Source of the DNA: Chloranthus sessilifolius
Lineage: Eukaryota; Streptophyta; Magnoliopsida; Chloranthales; Chloranthaceae
Direction of reading: 5' to 3'
Assembly (NCBI GenBank): GCA_021018995.1
Contig: CM037586.1
Span: 146,238,060-146,302,059 of the forward strand
Length of the DNA: 64,000 nucleotides
Each line of letters begins with the position of its first letter. Position 1 is the first letter of the stretch. The notes beneath the pieces are model-generated. The model was not told the origin of the DNA and searched no databases. It worked only from the letters and a program-made list of their open reading frames with translations. The position numbers were made by a program, and so were the translations under genes. Below, one piece after another: positions 9,349 through 22,094 of this stretch.

Positions 9349-12300
9349 ATCATGATATAATCAACAAATGTACGCTTTTGGAGACGATTCCCAACAATTC
9401 TTTCAAATTGTCAGTACGATTACCTTGCAAATATTGCAGCACAAAAAAATTTTCATACAAACCGAAAGGGTTTTGTTGTTCTCAAGGAAAAGTTGTGTTA
9501 GCTTCAAATCCATTTCCGAAGGAATTGTGTACCTTATTTTCGTGCAATAGTGATGAAGCAGTGGAATTCAAGAAATATGTTAGAACATACAACAACAGTT
9601 TTGCATTCACCTCTCTTGGTGTAAAATATGACAAAAGTCTCAATAAAAAAAATAAAGGTGTACATACATTCAAGGCTCAAGGTCAGATGTATCATTATAT
9701 TAACGAGCTATTACCGGAAAATGGTCAACCATCTTTCTTGCAATTGTATTCTTATGATACTGAACATGAGGTTGAGAATAGATTGAATAGATCAACAAAA
9801 TTTAACTCAATCATCCTGATGAAGCTAATGGATATTTTACAAGTGAATCTGTATGCAAAATTTTTTCGACAACTTAAAGACATATCATCATTCAAGAATA
9901 AAAAAATTGTTATTCGAAGTAATGTTGAATTAGATCAAAGAGTTTATAACGCTCCCTCTACATCAGAAGTTGCAGCCATTTGGGTAGAGGATAATCGTAA
10001 TTGCATCATCGGAGAGCGTCATATTGTTGTGCATAGTCATTCAAATGAGACTCACAGAGAACAACATTTTTTTGGTTGTTATGATCCACTACAATATCCA
10101 CTCTTATTTCCTTATGGAGAAAGCGGTTGGCACGAAGGGATTAAAAAGATTTCTCCATCAAAGAAAGATATTACGGGAAACATAGCTCATTGTCAAAGCT
10201 CGTCTCAAAATATTGCTTGTACTTCTATACCTGATTCAATTGAAGAACTACTACAGCGGGAAACACAATGTAAGAATTTATATTTATAATAGTACAGTAG
10301 AAATTTATATATATTGTGAAATGATTGGATTAATAATTAAATTTATGTACTTGTTTTATAGGTTCAAAACAAAAGCATGGCAAAAAAGAAAATATTTCAT
10401 GCCGAGAGTATTACTGTTACAAGTTGCAAATTAGACCAAATAATGTTTCTATGTTGTTACATACTGGTCGTCTGTTACAGCAATTCGTTGTTGATATGTA
10501 TATCAAGGTTGAAAGTACCCGTTTAGACTTTTTCAGAAAAAGACAAGATGAAATTCGTGCTGATTTATATCAAGGAATTACAGATAGTGTTGCACTTGGA
10601 GAAAATAGAGCTTCTAAAATTGGACGAAGAATTGTTTTGCCTTCTTCTTTTATCGGAGGCCCTCGAGATATGCGTCGCCGATATCTTGATGCAATGGCAT
10701 TAGTTCATCGATTTGGGAAACCTAATATTTTTCTCACTATGATATGTAATCCTGCTTGGACAGAAATAATCAATGAATTAAATCCAACAGATGAGGCTCA
10801 GAATAGACCTGATTTAATTGCACGAGTTTTCAGGTCAAAACTTGAAGAATTAAAACATGACTTGTTTAAAAGAAATATATTTGGTCAGGTTGCAGCTTAT
10901 GTTTATGTGATTGAATTTCAAAAGAGGGGTCTGCCACATGCTCATTTTATCATGATTTTAGAATCAAACTTCAAAATTACAAGTCCAGAGCAATATGATG
11001 ATTTCATTAGTGCAGAACTTCCAAATGAAGAGAAACATCCTCATCTCTATGAGATGGTCATTAAACATATGATGCACGGTCCTTGTGGATATTTAAATCT
11101 AAGAAATCCATGTATGAAGAATGGAAATTATAAGAATCATTATCCTCGTGCATTTTGTAATTATACAACACAAGGAAAAGATTCGTACTCATTGTATAGG
11201 CGTAGAGATACTGGAGAAAAAGTACACGTTCGAAATGCAATATTAGATAATCGATGGGTTGTACCATATAATCCATATCTCCTTGCAAAATTCAATTGTC
11301 ACATAAACATAGAAATTTGTTCCACCATCAAAGCTGTGAAATATCTTTACAAGTATATATACAAAGGTCCTGATCATATTGCTTTTCATGTTAGTGGTAA
11401 CAATAGCGTTGAAGAAATCGATGAAATCAAACAATTTCAATCAGCAAGGTGGGTTTGTCCTCAAGAAACAATGTGGAGGATATATGGATTCTTCCTAACT
11501 GAAATGTATCCAGCCGTGAAAAATTTACATTTACATCTTCCAAATATGCAAATGGTTGTTTTCAGAGAAAGTGAGAATCTGTCAAATGTGATTGCCAATG
11601 AATATTCAAGAAAATCAATGTTAACAGAATATTTTCTCATGAATCAAATCGATTCAGAAGCTCGAAAATATCTTTATTGAGAATTTCCAGAACATTATGT
11701 ATGGCATGACTTAGAAAAGTATTGGAGTCGTAGACAATCAAAGCAATCTATAGGAAGAATTGTCACTGCAAATCCTAGAGAAGGTGAGAGATATTATTTA
11801 AGGTTGTTGCTTAATCATGTTCGAGGACCTACGCCATTTGATGCGTTACTAAAGGTGAATGAAAATAATTGTTTTACATTTCATCTATCTGCTCAACTTC
11901 ATGGACTTCTTGAATCTGACAATAGTATATCTGAATCTCTATCAGAAGCATCATTATTTCAAATGCCGTTTAGTTTGCGTCGATTATTTGCTACAATATT
12001 TGTGTATTGCGAACCAATGGATGTAAGAAAATTGTGGGAAGAACACTATGATGCAATGGCTGAAGACTACAAAAGTACGAAAATCATAAACCAAGAAATG
12101 ATTTCATCGTATGTGCTGCAAAACATTAGTTCATTTTTAGAATCCATGGGCAAAAAAATTTCAGAATACGATCTACCTGAGAAAAAAAAAACAGTGTTAC
12201 AGAAAGCTCAAATTTGAAGGAAATAAATGAAGAATTGTCTATTTCGGTGTCAGATGAAGATTTGCTTAGTGTTTCAAAACTTAATGAAGATCAAAAGAAA

Positions 12301-13649
12301 GCATTTGATACAATAATAACCAGGATAAGAAATAATGAAGCTGGAGCATGTTTTGTTGACGGGCCCGGAGGAACAGGAAAAACATTTTTATATAAAGCAC
12401 TTCTTGCACATTTAAGGCCCCAACAATTCATAGCAATTGCTACTGCAACATCAGGTGTTGCAGCATCTATCAAGCCTGGCGAACGAACTGCACATTTACG
12501 GTTTAAGATACCAATCAATGTTGAAGATTCATCCATTTGTAATATATCAAAGCAGAGTGGACTTGCAGAGTTGCTACGAAAAGCAAAATTAATTATATGG
12601 GATGAAGCAACAATGGCAAAAAGACAAGCATTTGAAGCATTTCACCAAATATTACAGGATGTCATGGATTGTCAATTACCATTTGGAGGCAAAGTAATTG
12701 TTTTTGGGGGAGATTTTCGACAAACACTTCCAGTAGTCAATCATAGTAGCAAAGAAGAAACAATTAATGCAAGTTTCGTTATGTCAATATTGTGGGAAAA
12801 ATTAGAAAAGTTAGAATTGAAAGAAAACATGAGAGCAAAAATTGATCCATCTTTCAGTACTTATATATTATGAATTGGAGAAGGTGAAGAAGAATATATT
12901 GATGGAGATCAAATATGCATCCCTCAAGATATGATTGTTGATTGTGAGGACACTTTAAATTCAAAGATGAAACTAATTGAAACTATATTTTCGAATCTTC
13001 AAATTAATGTTCATTCATCAGAGTTTATGACAACTCGTGCTATACTTGCACCTAAAAATGAATTTGTTGATGATATAAATTATGTATTGATTCATCAATT
13101 CCCAGGCTCTCCAATAAATATTACAGCTACGATTCCGCAGTGGACGACTCCAAAGAAAATCACCCTGAAGAATTTTTAAATGGTTTAACTCCAAATGGTT
13201 TACCACCGCATGAGCTCATTTTAAAAAAAGAGTGTCCAGTAATATTACTCAGGAATATTGATCCTCCTTCAGGATTATGCAATGGCACTCGACTCATTTG
13301 TAAAGACTTTAAACCAAATGTGATACAAGCAGAAATAGCAGTTGGACAATTTATCAACAAAAGAGTCTTTTTACCTCGTATTCCTCTACAACCAGCTGAA
13401 AATCAAAATTTCTCGTTTGTGTTTAAGAGAAAGCAATTTCCAATTCGGTTATGTTTTGTAATGACAATCAACAAAGTGCAAGGACAAACATTAGAAAATG
13501 TTGGATTATATCTTCCTCAACCAGTGTTTTCTCACGGACAACTTTATGTTGCATTATCTAGAGCAAAATCAAGAAATTCGATAAAAGCATTGATCAAATC
13601 AACCAAGGGAAAAGAAAGTGATGACATATACACAAGAAATGTCGTATAA
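9349..13649 (+). pseudogene. Helitron Rep (HUH)-PIF1 helicase
   Basis: The replication protein of the Helitron. The first exon starts at 9349. A 92-bp intron (10270-10361, GTAAG...TTATAG) splits a Cys codon, and the reading resumes as SKQKHGKKEN then SCREYYCYKLQIRPN. The Helitron_like_N region is at about 9380-10800. The HUH site HAH (GLPHAHF) is at 10937-10945, and the tyrosine motif KYLYKYIYKG is at 11339-11368. The helicase has Walker A GPGGTGKT at 12361-12384, Walker B IIWDEA near 12600, GGDFRQTLPV near 12710, LKENMRA near 12830 and the C-terminal motif TINKVQGQT near 13470, then YVALSRA. In-frame TGA codons lie at 11678-11680 and 12871-12873. One-base frame changes lie near 12200, next to an A run, and just before 13122. 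All catalytic motifs are still legible, so decay is recent or mild. Confidence 0.93.
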
Positions 13650-13809
13650 CGTGATTTACTATTATTATCAAAACAATAAAAATGTCCCCTTCAAGGTGAG
13701 TATTGACTATCGACTATTTATTATTTTTATATTATTAAATTGATATTTCTTTATAAATAATTCTTATTTATATGAACTTAACTTGTTTCTTGATAATATT
13801 AATTTGCGG

Positions 13810-15768
13810 ATGGAAAGACAATATAAATTTCTTTCAGATCTTGACCAAGCTATCCCTCAATATACAATTAGTGTCAAACTGATTTGGAAAGGTCACATTG
13901 AAAAGTCGGCACGTACAAATAATCAATATTTGCAAGTAATATTCACAGATGAACAGGTAATATACATAGATATTTATATTTTTCTTCTGTTTATGAAAAA
14001 TGATTGAATATCTAATTCACGTTACTTTTTTGCAGCAAATGAAAATCCAAGGTACAATTTTCAATCAGCAAATCAACGTGTTTGATGCTATCTTGGTTAT
14101 TGGAAATGTGTACGAGATTTCAAATGTTACTCTCAATCCAGTAGATAAAAATTTTAAAAGTGTGCAAAACGACCTCCAAATCATCTTTAATAAGGGAACA
14201 ATCGTTTAGGAAATTTTCCAAGCAAATTTTCATCAAGTTGTCAAGGAGTACACATTTACAAGTTTTCCAAATTTGAAACAATACGTGGATACTGATGAAA
14301 ATTTAGGTAACACTTCATAAGCAATCGCTATTTTTAATTTTTAATATATGGGACGTAACATTATAGTCACTGTGCATCAAATTACTAACAAATATTGGAA
14401 TCAAAATTAATAATAAATTATAATATGCAGATATTATTGCTATTGTATATGTTATGTTTTGTTACAGTTCACAAGTGATGACATTATCTACTTGGAACAA
14501 TCTTGCAATGAATGAGTGTGAAATCATTCAAAAACTCATAGAAGAAATGCCAATTATTATTGCAATTGATGTAAAAGTTCAAAGTTATAATGATAAATTT
14601 CTATCATTTTAGTAGTATATTTTTATCATTATTTTTCTTTTTTAGTGAAGTTTAAAATTTATTTCTGCTCCAGATTTCTCACTCTCCACAAGACCATTTA
14701 GCAAAATCATTATTAATCCTAACATTCCCAAGGCAAAAGAATTGTATTCATGGTGAGTTTCAATATTTATAAAGGTTTTTTAAATCAAATATACAACTAA
14801 AGATATTACCATCTATATATTATTCTCATAAATATCGTTATACAGGTCCTTGAACAATATTGATATTCTGAACAAATTGAAGTTAGAGAAAGCTACAAAT
14901 TCAGTACAATGTCCTCGTTCTTTATCGGAGCTAAAATTTTCTAATATTCATCATCTATTGAATAACCCAAAGGTATTAATATAAGCATTAAAACTTATTA
15001 ATGAAAAATTAAGTTTCATTTTACGTACATAATCATTTTACATGTTTTCAAATTCATAGGACATAAAATGTCGCATCAAGGCACTGGTTGAAAAAATTAA
15101 TACTCAATCTGATCCATGGTATGATACATGCACAAAATGCACAAAAAAAATAGCACCACCATACTTGAAGTGTGAGCGTTGCAATGCATCAGCACAACCA
15201 AGGTACAATTTTTTTATGAATTACTCTTACAATGGGTGTCCACCCATCATGACTCGCAACTAACATATATTTTTTTTATGAATTAATTTACCATGATGAG
15301 TGGACATTGCAGCCCACATATCCCTCTTACTCTATAATCATTTATTTCCTGTGATTTATATTATTTTAATCATAAATATTTATACTATTTGTTAAGGTGC
15401 ATTATAAGAACGAAAATTAATGACAATACATCTTCAACGTGGGTCGCTATATTTGGAAAAGATGCTGAGAGAATGATAGGATGTACTGCTGCAGATTTCA
15501 AAGTAATAATTTCATTCTACATATTTTCATAAGCTCATTTCCATAATTTCAATTCAAATTCTGACACTATTTCCTTAAAAATGTGCAGGACGGACTAAAT
15601 TTTTTAAAATTTGAAGCGCAAAATCTGGTAGACAAAGAATTCATCTTCTATGTAAACTCTACAAATGACAACTATCGAGCAGCAAGTGCTCGACAATTGA
15701 ATATAATCACAGTTGAAGATAACGCATCATCTTCAGGAGAAGGAAATCATGAAATTCAAAAATCATAA
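13810..15768 (+). pseudogene. Helitron RPA70-like single-strand DNA-binding protein
   Basis: A second gene starting 160 bases after the helicase stop. The ATG at 13810 reads MERQYKFLSDLDQAIPQY, the usual start of plant RPA1-like OB folds. Further exons follow: 14036 on (QMKIQGTIFNQQ), about 14466 on (STWNNLAMNECEIIQ), about 14672 on (LSTRPFSKIIINPNIPKA), about 14846 on, about 15059 on with a CxxC...CxxC zinc ribbon (TCTKCTKK, LKCERCNAS), about 15396 on (STWVAIFGKDAERMIG) and about 15589 to the TAA at 15768. Introns have clear GT...AG ends, for example 13957-14035. An in-frame TAG at 14207-14209 breaks the second exon. Helitron RPA proteins are thought to protect single-stranded intermediates. 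Confidence 0.85.
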
Positions 15769-16540
15769 AATCAAAACAGCATGATTTTTCTTACAGATCA
15801 TGATGTATCTTTTTGCTTTACAAATATGGTTTTGTTCATAAACTAACAGTTCAAACTACTTCGGTTTGTAATGATATTTTGCCACCGGAAAAATGAGTTA
15901 TAATGTTTTTGGGCTTCGTAAGTAGTTGTAAATATGGTTGATAAATTGTTCTAATTATTTTTTTTCTCATTAGGGTGAATATCTAATTCAATTAAGGCAT
16001 CATATATGGCATATTCTCAACTTCTCCTCGCTGCTTGTCTTACGACCTTTGTTGGAATACTATGGCCTAAACCATTTTTCAATGGAGAGGAGACACAAGT
16101 CTAAGCTGGATGAATGTTGTGGCAAGATCCAAAAAGAACAACCTCATAGAAAAGCATAAGGTTCCTAGCACTACCCATACATGGAATGTAGAATCTCGGG
16201 CAAATGGTCGCTCGACATACATAGCTGGAGAGATCCTTGTATCAATTCCTAATCTATTCTTTAATCTATTCTTTTATTATGACTATTCTCTAAACTTGGT
16301 CTTATATACTCTTATTCACAATCTTATTATTTATTGTTAATGCATACCTGATTCAATGGTTCCCTCTTATCAAATTTGGGTTCCCAATTAGCGGTCCGCT
16401 ACTAACAATTTAGCGTGGCAATGGGATACCACAATGATATCTATATATCTCAATTTAGCTTCGCAAAATGGTGTTCAAACAATCTTTTCATTTATCTTCT
16501 GTCAAGTTCGATGTCATAAGAATTAGAATTATGATTAACT
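15769..16540. other. Helitron 3' non-coding region
   Basis: AT-rich sequence after the RPA-like stop. An open frame at 16110-16340 is not recognised. Nothing else is supported here. Confidence 0.6.
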
Positions 16541-16546
16541 TTCCCA

Positions 16547-16575
16547 CACGTGCATCGCCCGTGCAGGGCCCACTA

Positions 16576-16576
<1 letters not shown>
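16547..16576 (+). mobile_element. Helitron 3' terminus
   Basis: CACG (16547-16550) pairs with CGTG (16560-16563) around TGCATCGCC, followed by CAGGGCCCA and the terminal CTAG (16573-16576). The next base is T, as expected for insertion between A and T. This CACGTGCATCG...CTAG form is common at plant Helitron 3' ends. Confidence 0.85.

Positions 16577-16628
<52 letters not shown>
16577..16628. repeat. (TA)n microsatellite abutting the Helitron end
   Basis: About 52 bases of TA directly after CTAG. Either the target was TA-rich or the repeat expanded from the insertion site. Confidence 0.9.
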
Positions 16629-16631
<3 letters not shown>

Positions 16632-16809
16632 AATGGGTATGAAGTCGAGTTCAAGTCGAGGTTTGGGGCTGACTTGAACCTTGACCTCTTTCTATAACAG
16701 GTCATGATTTTTGACCCCACCTAATCTAAGAGGCAGAGTTTTTAAATCCAAAATCAACTTGTAGGAGGCCGGATTTGCAAAACCTGCCAAGTGGACTCTA
16801 CCCATTTAC
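16629..16809. mobile_element. Small inverted-repeat element, possibly MITE-like
   Basis: GTAAATGGGTA (16629-16639) and its exact reverse complement TACCCATTTAC (16799-16809) bound 181 bases with no coding capacity. No convincing target duplication is seen, partly because the left flank is a TA repeat. Confidence 0.4.
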
Positions 16810-18291
16810 GCCTGTAGTCAACACAAGACTCATTAAAAACGTGGCCATATCTATTACTATTATATGATGTAAAACATAAAATAGTAATAACATTTAAGGC
16901 ATTTGATGTAAAGACCTTTGATGTAAAATATTAACATGAACCATTATTTCTATTATTTCTATTATATGATTCAACAAGGTTAAAGGATATCATGTGATTC
17001 AACAATTGATTATCAAATTGCTTAGCTAGCGTTTCTAGATGCTTTGCAAACGTTTGTGTGCTAGTAATATGGCCACCAAGCCTCCTACTAAAACATTGAA
17101 GGTTGAACGTATTACTTTGAAGGTTGACCAAATGAACATATTACTTTCAAAAACATAATATTTGCTCGTCCCTAGTTTGGTAAAGATTTTTGCATACGCC
17201 ACACGTTTTTCGCAGCACCGACACTATTTCCCGTTGGACCATCAGTTTTCATAGAATATGAGTTATGAGAGGGTTTAATGTTTTGGGAAAAATTAGAAAA
17301 ACAATCTTAAGATCTTGAGATCTTGAGATCTTGAGATCATTTTTTATCCCAATCTTTCTAAGATTAGATCTTGAGATCATGAACCATATGTCAGATAGTC
17401 ATGATTATTGTCACTTTTGGAATGTGTGCCACATAAACCATATGATATGTGAGTCATGATATCAAGATATATTATTTAAAAAATTGAGACAGAAAATGAT
17501 CTCTATTGTCAGTTCAAATCAGTCTAACAGTGTCAATATATGCTGGAGCCATCAGTGGAGACCGAATCTACAATTGCAAAAATCCTTAACCTACCCATTA
17601 TTAGGAGATAAATGTAGAGGGGCCCGTGTTGCTTTTCTTTGTTATGTGTTTTTCAAAGACTTCTTTTATTTCTTTTGGGAGATAAGATATAGTCACATCG
17701 TGAGTAATCGTTCTCTCTTTGCGCTTATGTCCCGAACTCACTCTATATCATTTTTCATCCAAATCTTTCACGTTTATTTTTTTTAATTTTTCACTGCACA
17801 AATCCCAAAAACAGTCCTAAAAATTATGCTTGAGAGTAATGTCTGTCATGTAATTTTAGGGTCATATTTTAGAGATTTATGTCAAGTGAAATCAAAAACT
17901 GATTATTTAATATACACTCATAATATCGGGATCCATTTGTGTAGAAGATCTGATCTCAAAGGGTTAATGGGTTTTCGAGACATAGGTGCCAACCGAAAAC
18001 GTGTACCAACAGAGGTACCCATATGAGTATGTGTAATAAGGGGCAAAATCTTTTATCAAAAGAATAGAAGAATCTACTATGACCCAATGAATCTTTTACA
18101 CAACATACATATGAACCTCACTAAATAATCCCAACGAAAAAAGTTTAATCTATAGCATGGAATTAAAATTTATCGTAATAACATATGCATGGAAAAAGTG
18201 GGCATTTTTGGAAACGATCTAGGCCAAAATTTGTACAGTTTTGTGATGGGTACGGATGGTTAAATTGAAAAGAAAAAGCTCCCATTGGATG
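16810..18291. other. Intergenic DNA with dispersed-repeat copies
   Basis: No gene recognised. A short tandem of GATCTTGA lies at about 17308-17340. Parts of the dispersed repeat described in the findings occur at about 17396-17530 and 17850-17940, with inverted pieces near 17340 and 17746. Confidence 0.6.
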
Positions 18292-18299
18292 GTTTGAAC

Positions 18300-18876
18300 C
18301 AGGATTGTTATCGGGTCGGGTCAGTTTTAATGCTAAACCAAACCAATATGTGTCAGTTTCTAGTTTGCCTTACCCGAAACTGCTCTAAACCGATCCAAAA
18401 CCGATCTCAATCGATTCGGTCGATTTTCAGCTGCTCTGTCACTGTGGTGGTTATGGAAAAGGAAGAATTATGTAAATATGAAGGAGCATAATCTTCCGTG
18501 ACATAACGCATAACCATAACAATGAGACATTGAGGAAGAGAGAGAGAGAGAGACTGGTGAGCGATGAGGAAGAGAGACGGGAACTAGTGCGGCAATGGTG
18601 AAGGGACGTTGGGAAGTGAGAACCGAAATAGGGTTTTAAGTTTTAAGTTAATTTTAAGGTTTAATTGTTAAAATGAAAATTTTTAATTACAACCCCATTT
18701 TTCTGTTTGCACCTTGCAACTCTTATCGGCTACAACTGGAAACCAAACCAATAACCCGATTTTCCAAAAAATTCACACTGCAACCGAGTCAATAAGCCCT
18801 AAAACCATCTAAAACCCAAGATTTCGGTCAGTTTCGGTCGAGCGGATCGGTTCAGTCGGTTTTCTGCACAAACCTA
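18300..18876. mobile_element. Non-autonomous hAT-type element
   Basis: 577 bp bounded by exact 8-bp target duplications GTTTGAAC (18292-18299 and 18877-18884). The ends are CAGGATTG and, on the opposite strand, TAGGTTTG, so short imperfect terminal inverted repeats. Both halves are rich in related CGGTT/AACCG words, giving an overall folded character. No transposase is present. The 8-bp duplication is typical of hAT transposition. Confidence 0.75.
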
Positions 18877-18884
18877 GTTTGAAC

Positions 18885-19687
18885 CACTTGAGAAGGGTAG
18901 TGTTGAGATGAGTCCTCCATTGGTCAATGGCCTCCCATTGGATTTGTGATGGTGTGGGCCACCTGTACAACAAAAGTGACCAGCAATGACCGAATGACCT
19001 ACCGCTTGTATAACATGGATTTGCAGAGATGTATGTCACATGGATGCATTTAGATGTGAAACGTGTGGTGGAGAGTTACGCCCACTTAATGTCAGGCCTA
19101 CAAATATGCTTTCATAGTTCTTTTCCCATTTAAGCAACTCTCTCCCCTTCTCAGCTTGGTAGAGAGGAGATATTGAATATGAAATTAATGCCGATGATGT
19201 CGATGAAGTTTCTTTTTCCTGCTTTTAGCTCAAAACCAATGGGATTCCAGTAGGACGGCAAATATGAAAAGAATCCACTACCACCACCCTTCGCATTTTG
19301 TAACGCATTGGTTAAATAAATGCACATACAATACGCATGGAGGGCACTTGGTCACTAACAAGGACATCGATATAATTCATTATCTATCTATGACGCACAT
19401 TTGACCACGAATCGTTTCCTCACAAATTGTTATGGGCACTTATGTGTTGTACACTTCATGGTCCATATAGCCAACACCACTGGCGGACAAAGGATTTTCT
19501 TGAATGGGGGCACCCAGACTGATTAGGTGCAAAACTATGTTACTAGAGATCGATATTTCGATATTATCCACATGGCACAGATTCCAAAATTGACTAAAAA
19601 TCAAGTATGAACCCGATGTACATCATGTGTTTTTTGAATTACTTTTTGAGATTTGTGTCATGTGAAATCAAAAATTAACTATTAGAT
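18885..19687. other. Intergenic DNA
   Basis: No gene recognised. It contains CACTGGCGGACAAAGGATTT near 19480, a phrase also seen in inverted form near 49617, 54487 and 61975. It ends in the left half of a dispersed-repeat copy that was split by the family A element. Confidence 0.6.
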
Positions 19688-20271
19688 TGTAAAGTCCCAA
19701 AATTTTTTTGACCTTTGAACAGTTGTCTCGGTGTGCGTGTCCAACTGGTCACGCACTTGACGCAATAAAAAAATATTAAAGAGAGTTCAGTTAGATTAGA
19801 TTTTATTGTGAGAAAGAATGATGTTAGAGAGTATGTGGATCATTAGATGAAGTAATGTATACCAAAGTACGGTGCATTGGCTAACTACCCAAACATTTGC
19901 TTTTGAGTTAAAAGTTAAATGATAAGAGAATTTATTTCTCTTGCTTAGGTTGTTGAGAAGAAGTTACTGAGAAGAGAGAGAAAGAAGGGAGCTTTGAATT
20001 CGTGTGTATGCATGTAAGAGTTGAGCCTATGTGTGAAGTTGTGGGTTGAAGATCGAATCCCCAAATACAAACTTTGAAATCCTAGCTTGATGTGTGAGCT
20101 CGTGGATCGAAGAATCGATCACTCAAAGGTAAGAAGAATTATGTAAACTTATGATTTATGGTTGTGTTAGTTTTAGTTATGATATAAATGAAAAATTAGA
20201 AGAATAGGAGTCAAGAGATAAGAAAACTGAGTTTGGGAAGTTGAAACCCGAGATATGAGAAATCTGACAAA

Positions 20272-20470
20272 ATCGATCGATCGAAATATGTATCCGATCG
20301 AAATTAAGTTCGATCGATCAATTTGTGAAACTGATCGATTGGTTTGAACATTGATCGATCGATTTGTGAAAAACAGTGTGCATGTTAGGGGAAACCAATC
20401 AATCGAAATGGAATTCAATCGTTTGATTTAGAAACCGATCGATCGGTTTTGGGAATCGATCGATCGATTT
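20272..20470. repeat. TCGATCGATCGA dyad array, family A 5' LTR
   Basis: About ten exact or near copies of AATCGATCGATTT-like dyads, spaced 20-40 bases apart. The array starts 584 bases into the LTR, shortly after a donor-like AAAGGTAAGAAG. Confidence 0.9.
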
Positions 20471-21485
20471 AGACAGATTCATGATTTTGTTTTGTTTTGT
20501 TAAGAGGACTCGGGGGATACTTTATACCTTCTCATTTTACGTCATTTCTGATGTGTGGACTATGACTTGATGTGTTTAGGTATGAGCGTACGTATGAAAG
20601 CGAGGGATTGGCTCGAAGTAAGAATCTTTCATTTAGCTTTTCGTTGAGGTAGGAAAAAATCCGTAATATGTGTATTTTGATTACAACTAGCATGGATTTA
20701 GTGATATGAATATAGTATATGTGTTTGTGTAATTTTTGTCATTGATTTAGCATGAATTTCATTCATGATCATAAATAAGAAAAGTGTGTGTTTATATGCA
20801 CAGTTGAAGAAAATACATGTGTGTGTGACATCAGATTCGTGTGTATGGGTGAGAAAACAGCCATGTGCGTGTGACATCAGAATTATGTGAATATGTGTGT
20901 GCAAACTTTAAATCTTCAAATTATTATAAATTACCACAATATACGGTGATAAACTATATCTTAGATTTAGCACTTTGATTTAAGGTTCATGTGTGTGAAT
21001 ACTCTACCGACGCAGCGATATATCTGTGACCGGTACGGCAGGTTATCCGTAGGTGTGCTTCGGTACGGCGGGATATCCGTTCTTTGATTACCATTCTACG
21101 GTAATATTTTGTGTGACCCAAGTCACCTCATTCTAAAGGACTTAGAAATTATGTAAAATTGTTCATTAAACGACGATGGTTGGGGTTTTCCATCGGTGTA
21201 TGTGTAGCTCTCGATGCTATATATGTTCGAAAGAATATTTAAGTGATTGATTTAAGTTTCTGTGTAGTAAGAATAAGTTTTAGAAATCATGATAAGTGTG
21301 ATTTGAAATATGCATATGATATTCGGTTTCGTCCATTTTAATGCTTTTAAATTGTAACTCTTAGTAAGAAAAGTGTGTTTTGAATTATGTCACGAGATGT
21401 ATGTGTGATGTGAAAAATATACATATTAATTATGTTTCCCTATTGAGCTTAGACTATTAGCTCATCCCTCGACTATACGTCACAG

Positions 21486-21583
21486 GTACATGTATTGATA
21501 TGGATACTGAGGACGTAGATCCTTAGGACCCTGAGTATGTGCCAGAGGAGGAGACTGAGCCCCCTCCGGACAAGTTCTTCTAG
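21486..21583 (+). other. Acidic short frame in the family A LTR
   Basis: Immediately after the conserved ACGTCACAG. It is rich in Asp, Glu and Pro (DTEDVD, then EYVPEEETEPPPDKFF) and ends at a stop. Equivalent frames are present in all other LTR families of the window (see findings). Confidence 0.55.
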
Positions 21584-21686
21584 TAGACAAAGATGTGTTT
21601 ACTTTGAGAATTGTTTTGTAAGGCTTGGTACATCCAGCCAGTAACATTTAGGATTTATGTGATTATGTTATACAACATTATTTTGC

Positions 21687-21726
21687 GAACCATGTTTTGG
21701 TGATTGTTGTTTGTCACTAGTGGTTC
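21687..21726. repeat. Conserved LTR hairpin, family A
   Basis: GAACCA pairs with TGGTTC, with an inner GTGA/TCAC. The same fold with different bases is found at the same place in families B, C and E. Confidence 0.55.
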
Positions 21727-21970
21727 GGTTCGGTTCTTTTGCTCATGTGATTAGCATGGGATTAGAACCGTCTTTTGTTACACTTTTGATTATGTCATTG
21801 TATATAAATGGAGATTTAATTTCCTTATGATGACTCTATCTGCTTAGTTAGAATGCGTATTTTGTTTTTATTTTGTGTGTGAATGTATCAAGTGTTCGGT
21901 ATGTTCCGGGATTGCCTTATGGGTGATTTGACGACACGAGTTTCCGGGTGCAAAAATTCGGGCTGTCAAA

Positions 21971-21984
21971 GTTGGTATCAAAGC
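21971..21984 (+). other. Primer binding site, family A
   Basis: GTTGGTATCAAAGC follows the 5' LTR. It is one base from the TGGTATCAGAGC core complementary to the initiator methionine tRNA that plant LTR elements commonly use. Confidence 0.85.
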
Positions 21985-22094
21985 ATATACTTTAGACATT
22001 TCCGATAAGCCTTAGATGTGAGTTATATGTTTAAGATTGTGTCAGAATATAGGGACCTTCTGTTAATGAAACTTTTAGTTTCATGTTGCAGAAT

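Larger units (their letters stand above)
7748..16576 (+). mobile_element. Helitron (RPA-bearing plant type), coding core and 3' end
   Basis: A rolling-circle DNA transposon. It holds, in order, small basic N-terminal exons, a Rep (HUH)/PIF1-helicase gene, an RPA70-like gene and a Helitron 3' terminus (hairpin then CTAG, followed by T) at 16576. This order matches plant Helitrons. The left end could not be fixed: the leader probably reaches back to about 2053, where the sequence turns into a repeated CCCTATTTATATGG motif, but the base before that TC is G rather than the expected A. With that left end the element would be about 14.5 kb. The helicase gene has two in-frame stops and two frameshifts, so this copy is not autonomous now. 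Confidence 0.9.
19688..21970 (+). repeat. Family A 5' LTR
   Basis: About 2.28 kb from TGTAAAGTCCC to GCTGTCAAA, where the last bases are diverged from TGTCACA. It contains a TCGATCGATCGA array (20272-20470), a CGGTACGGCGGGATATCCGT block near 21064, an acidic short frame (21486-21583) and a hairpin (21687-21726). The 3' LTR matches it in two pieces on either side of the nested element. Confidence 0.9.

Noticed and set aside
20700-20930. His/Thr-rich minus-strand frame (TGTGTGTG stretches)
   Set aside because: Low-complexity TG-rich LTR sequence, repeated in the 3' LTR near 47400-47590.
21971-21984. TGGTATCAxAGC phrases considered as tRNA gene fragments
   Set aside because: They are primer binding sites beside LTRs; no cloverleaf or A/B boxes surround them.
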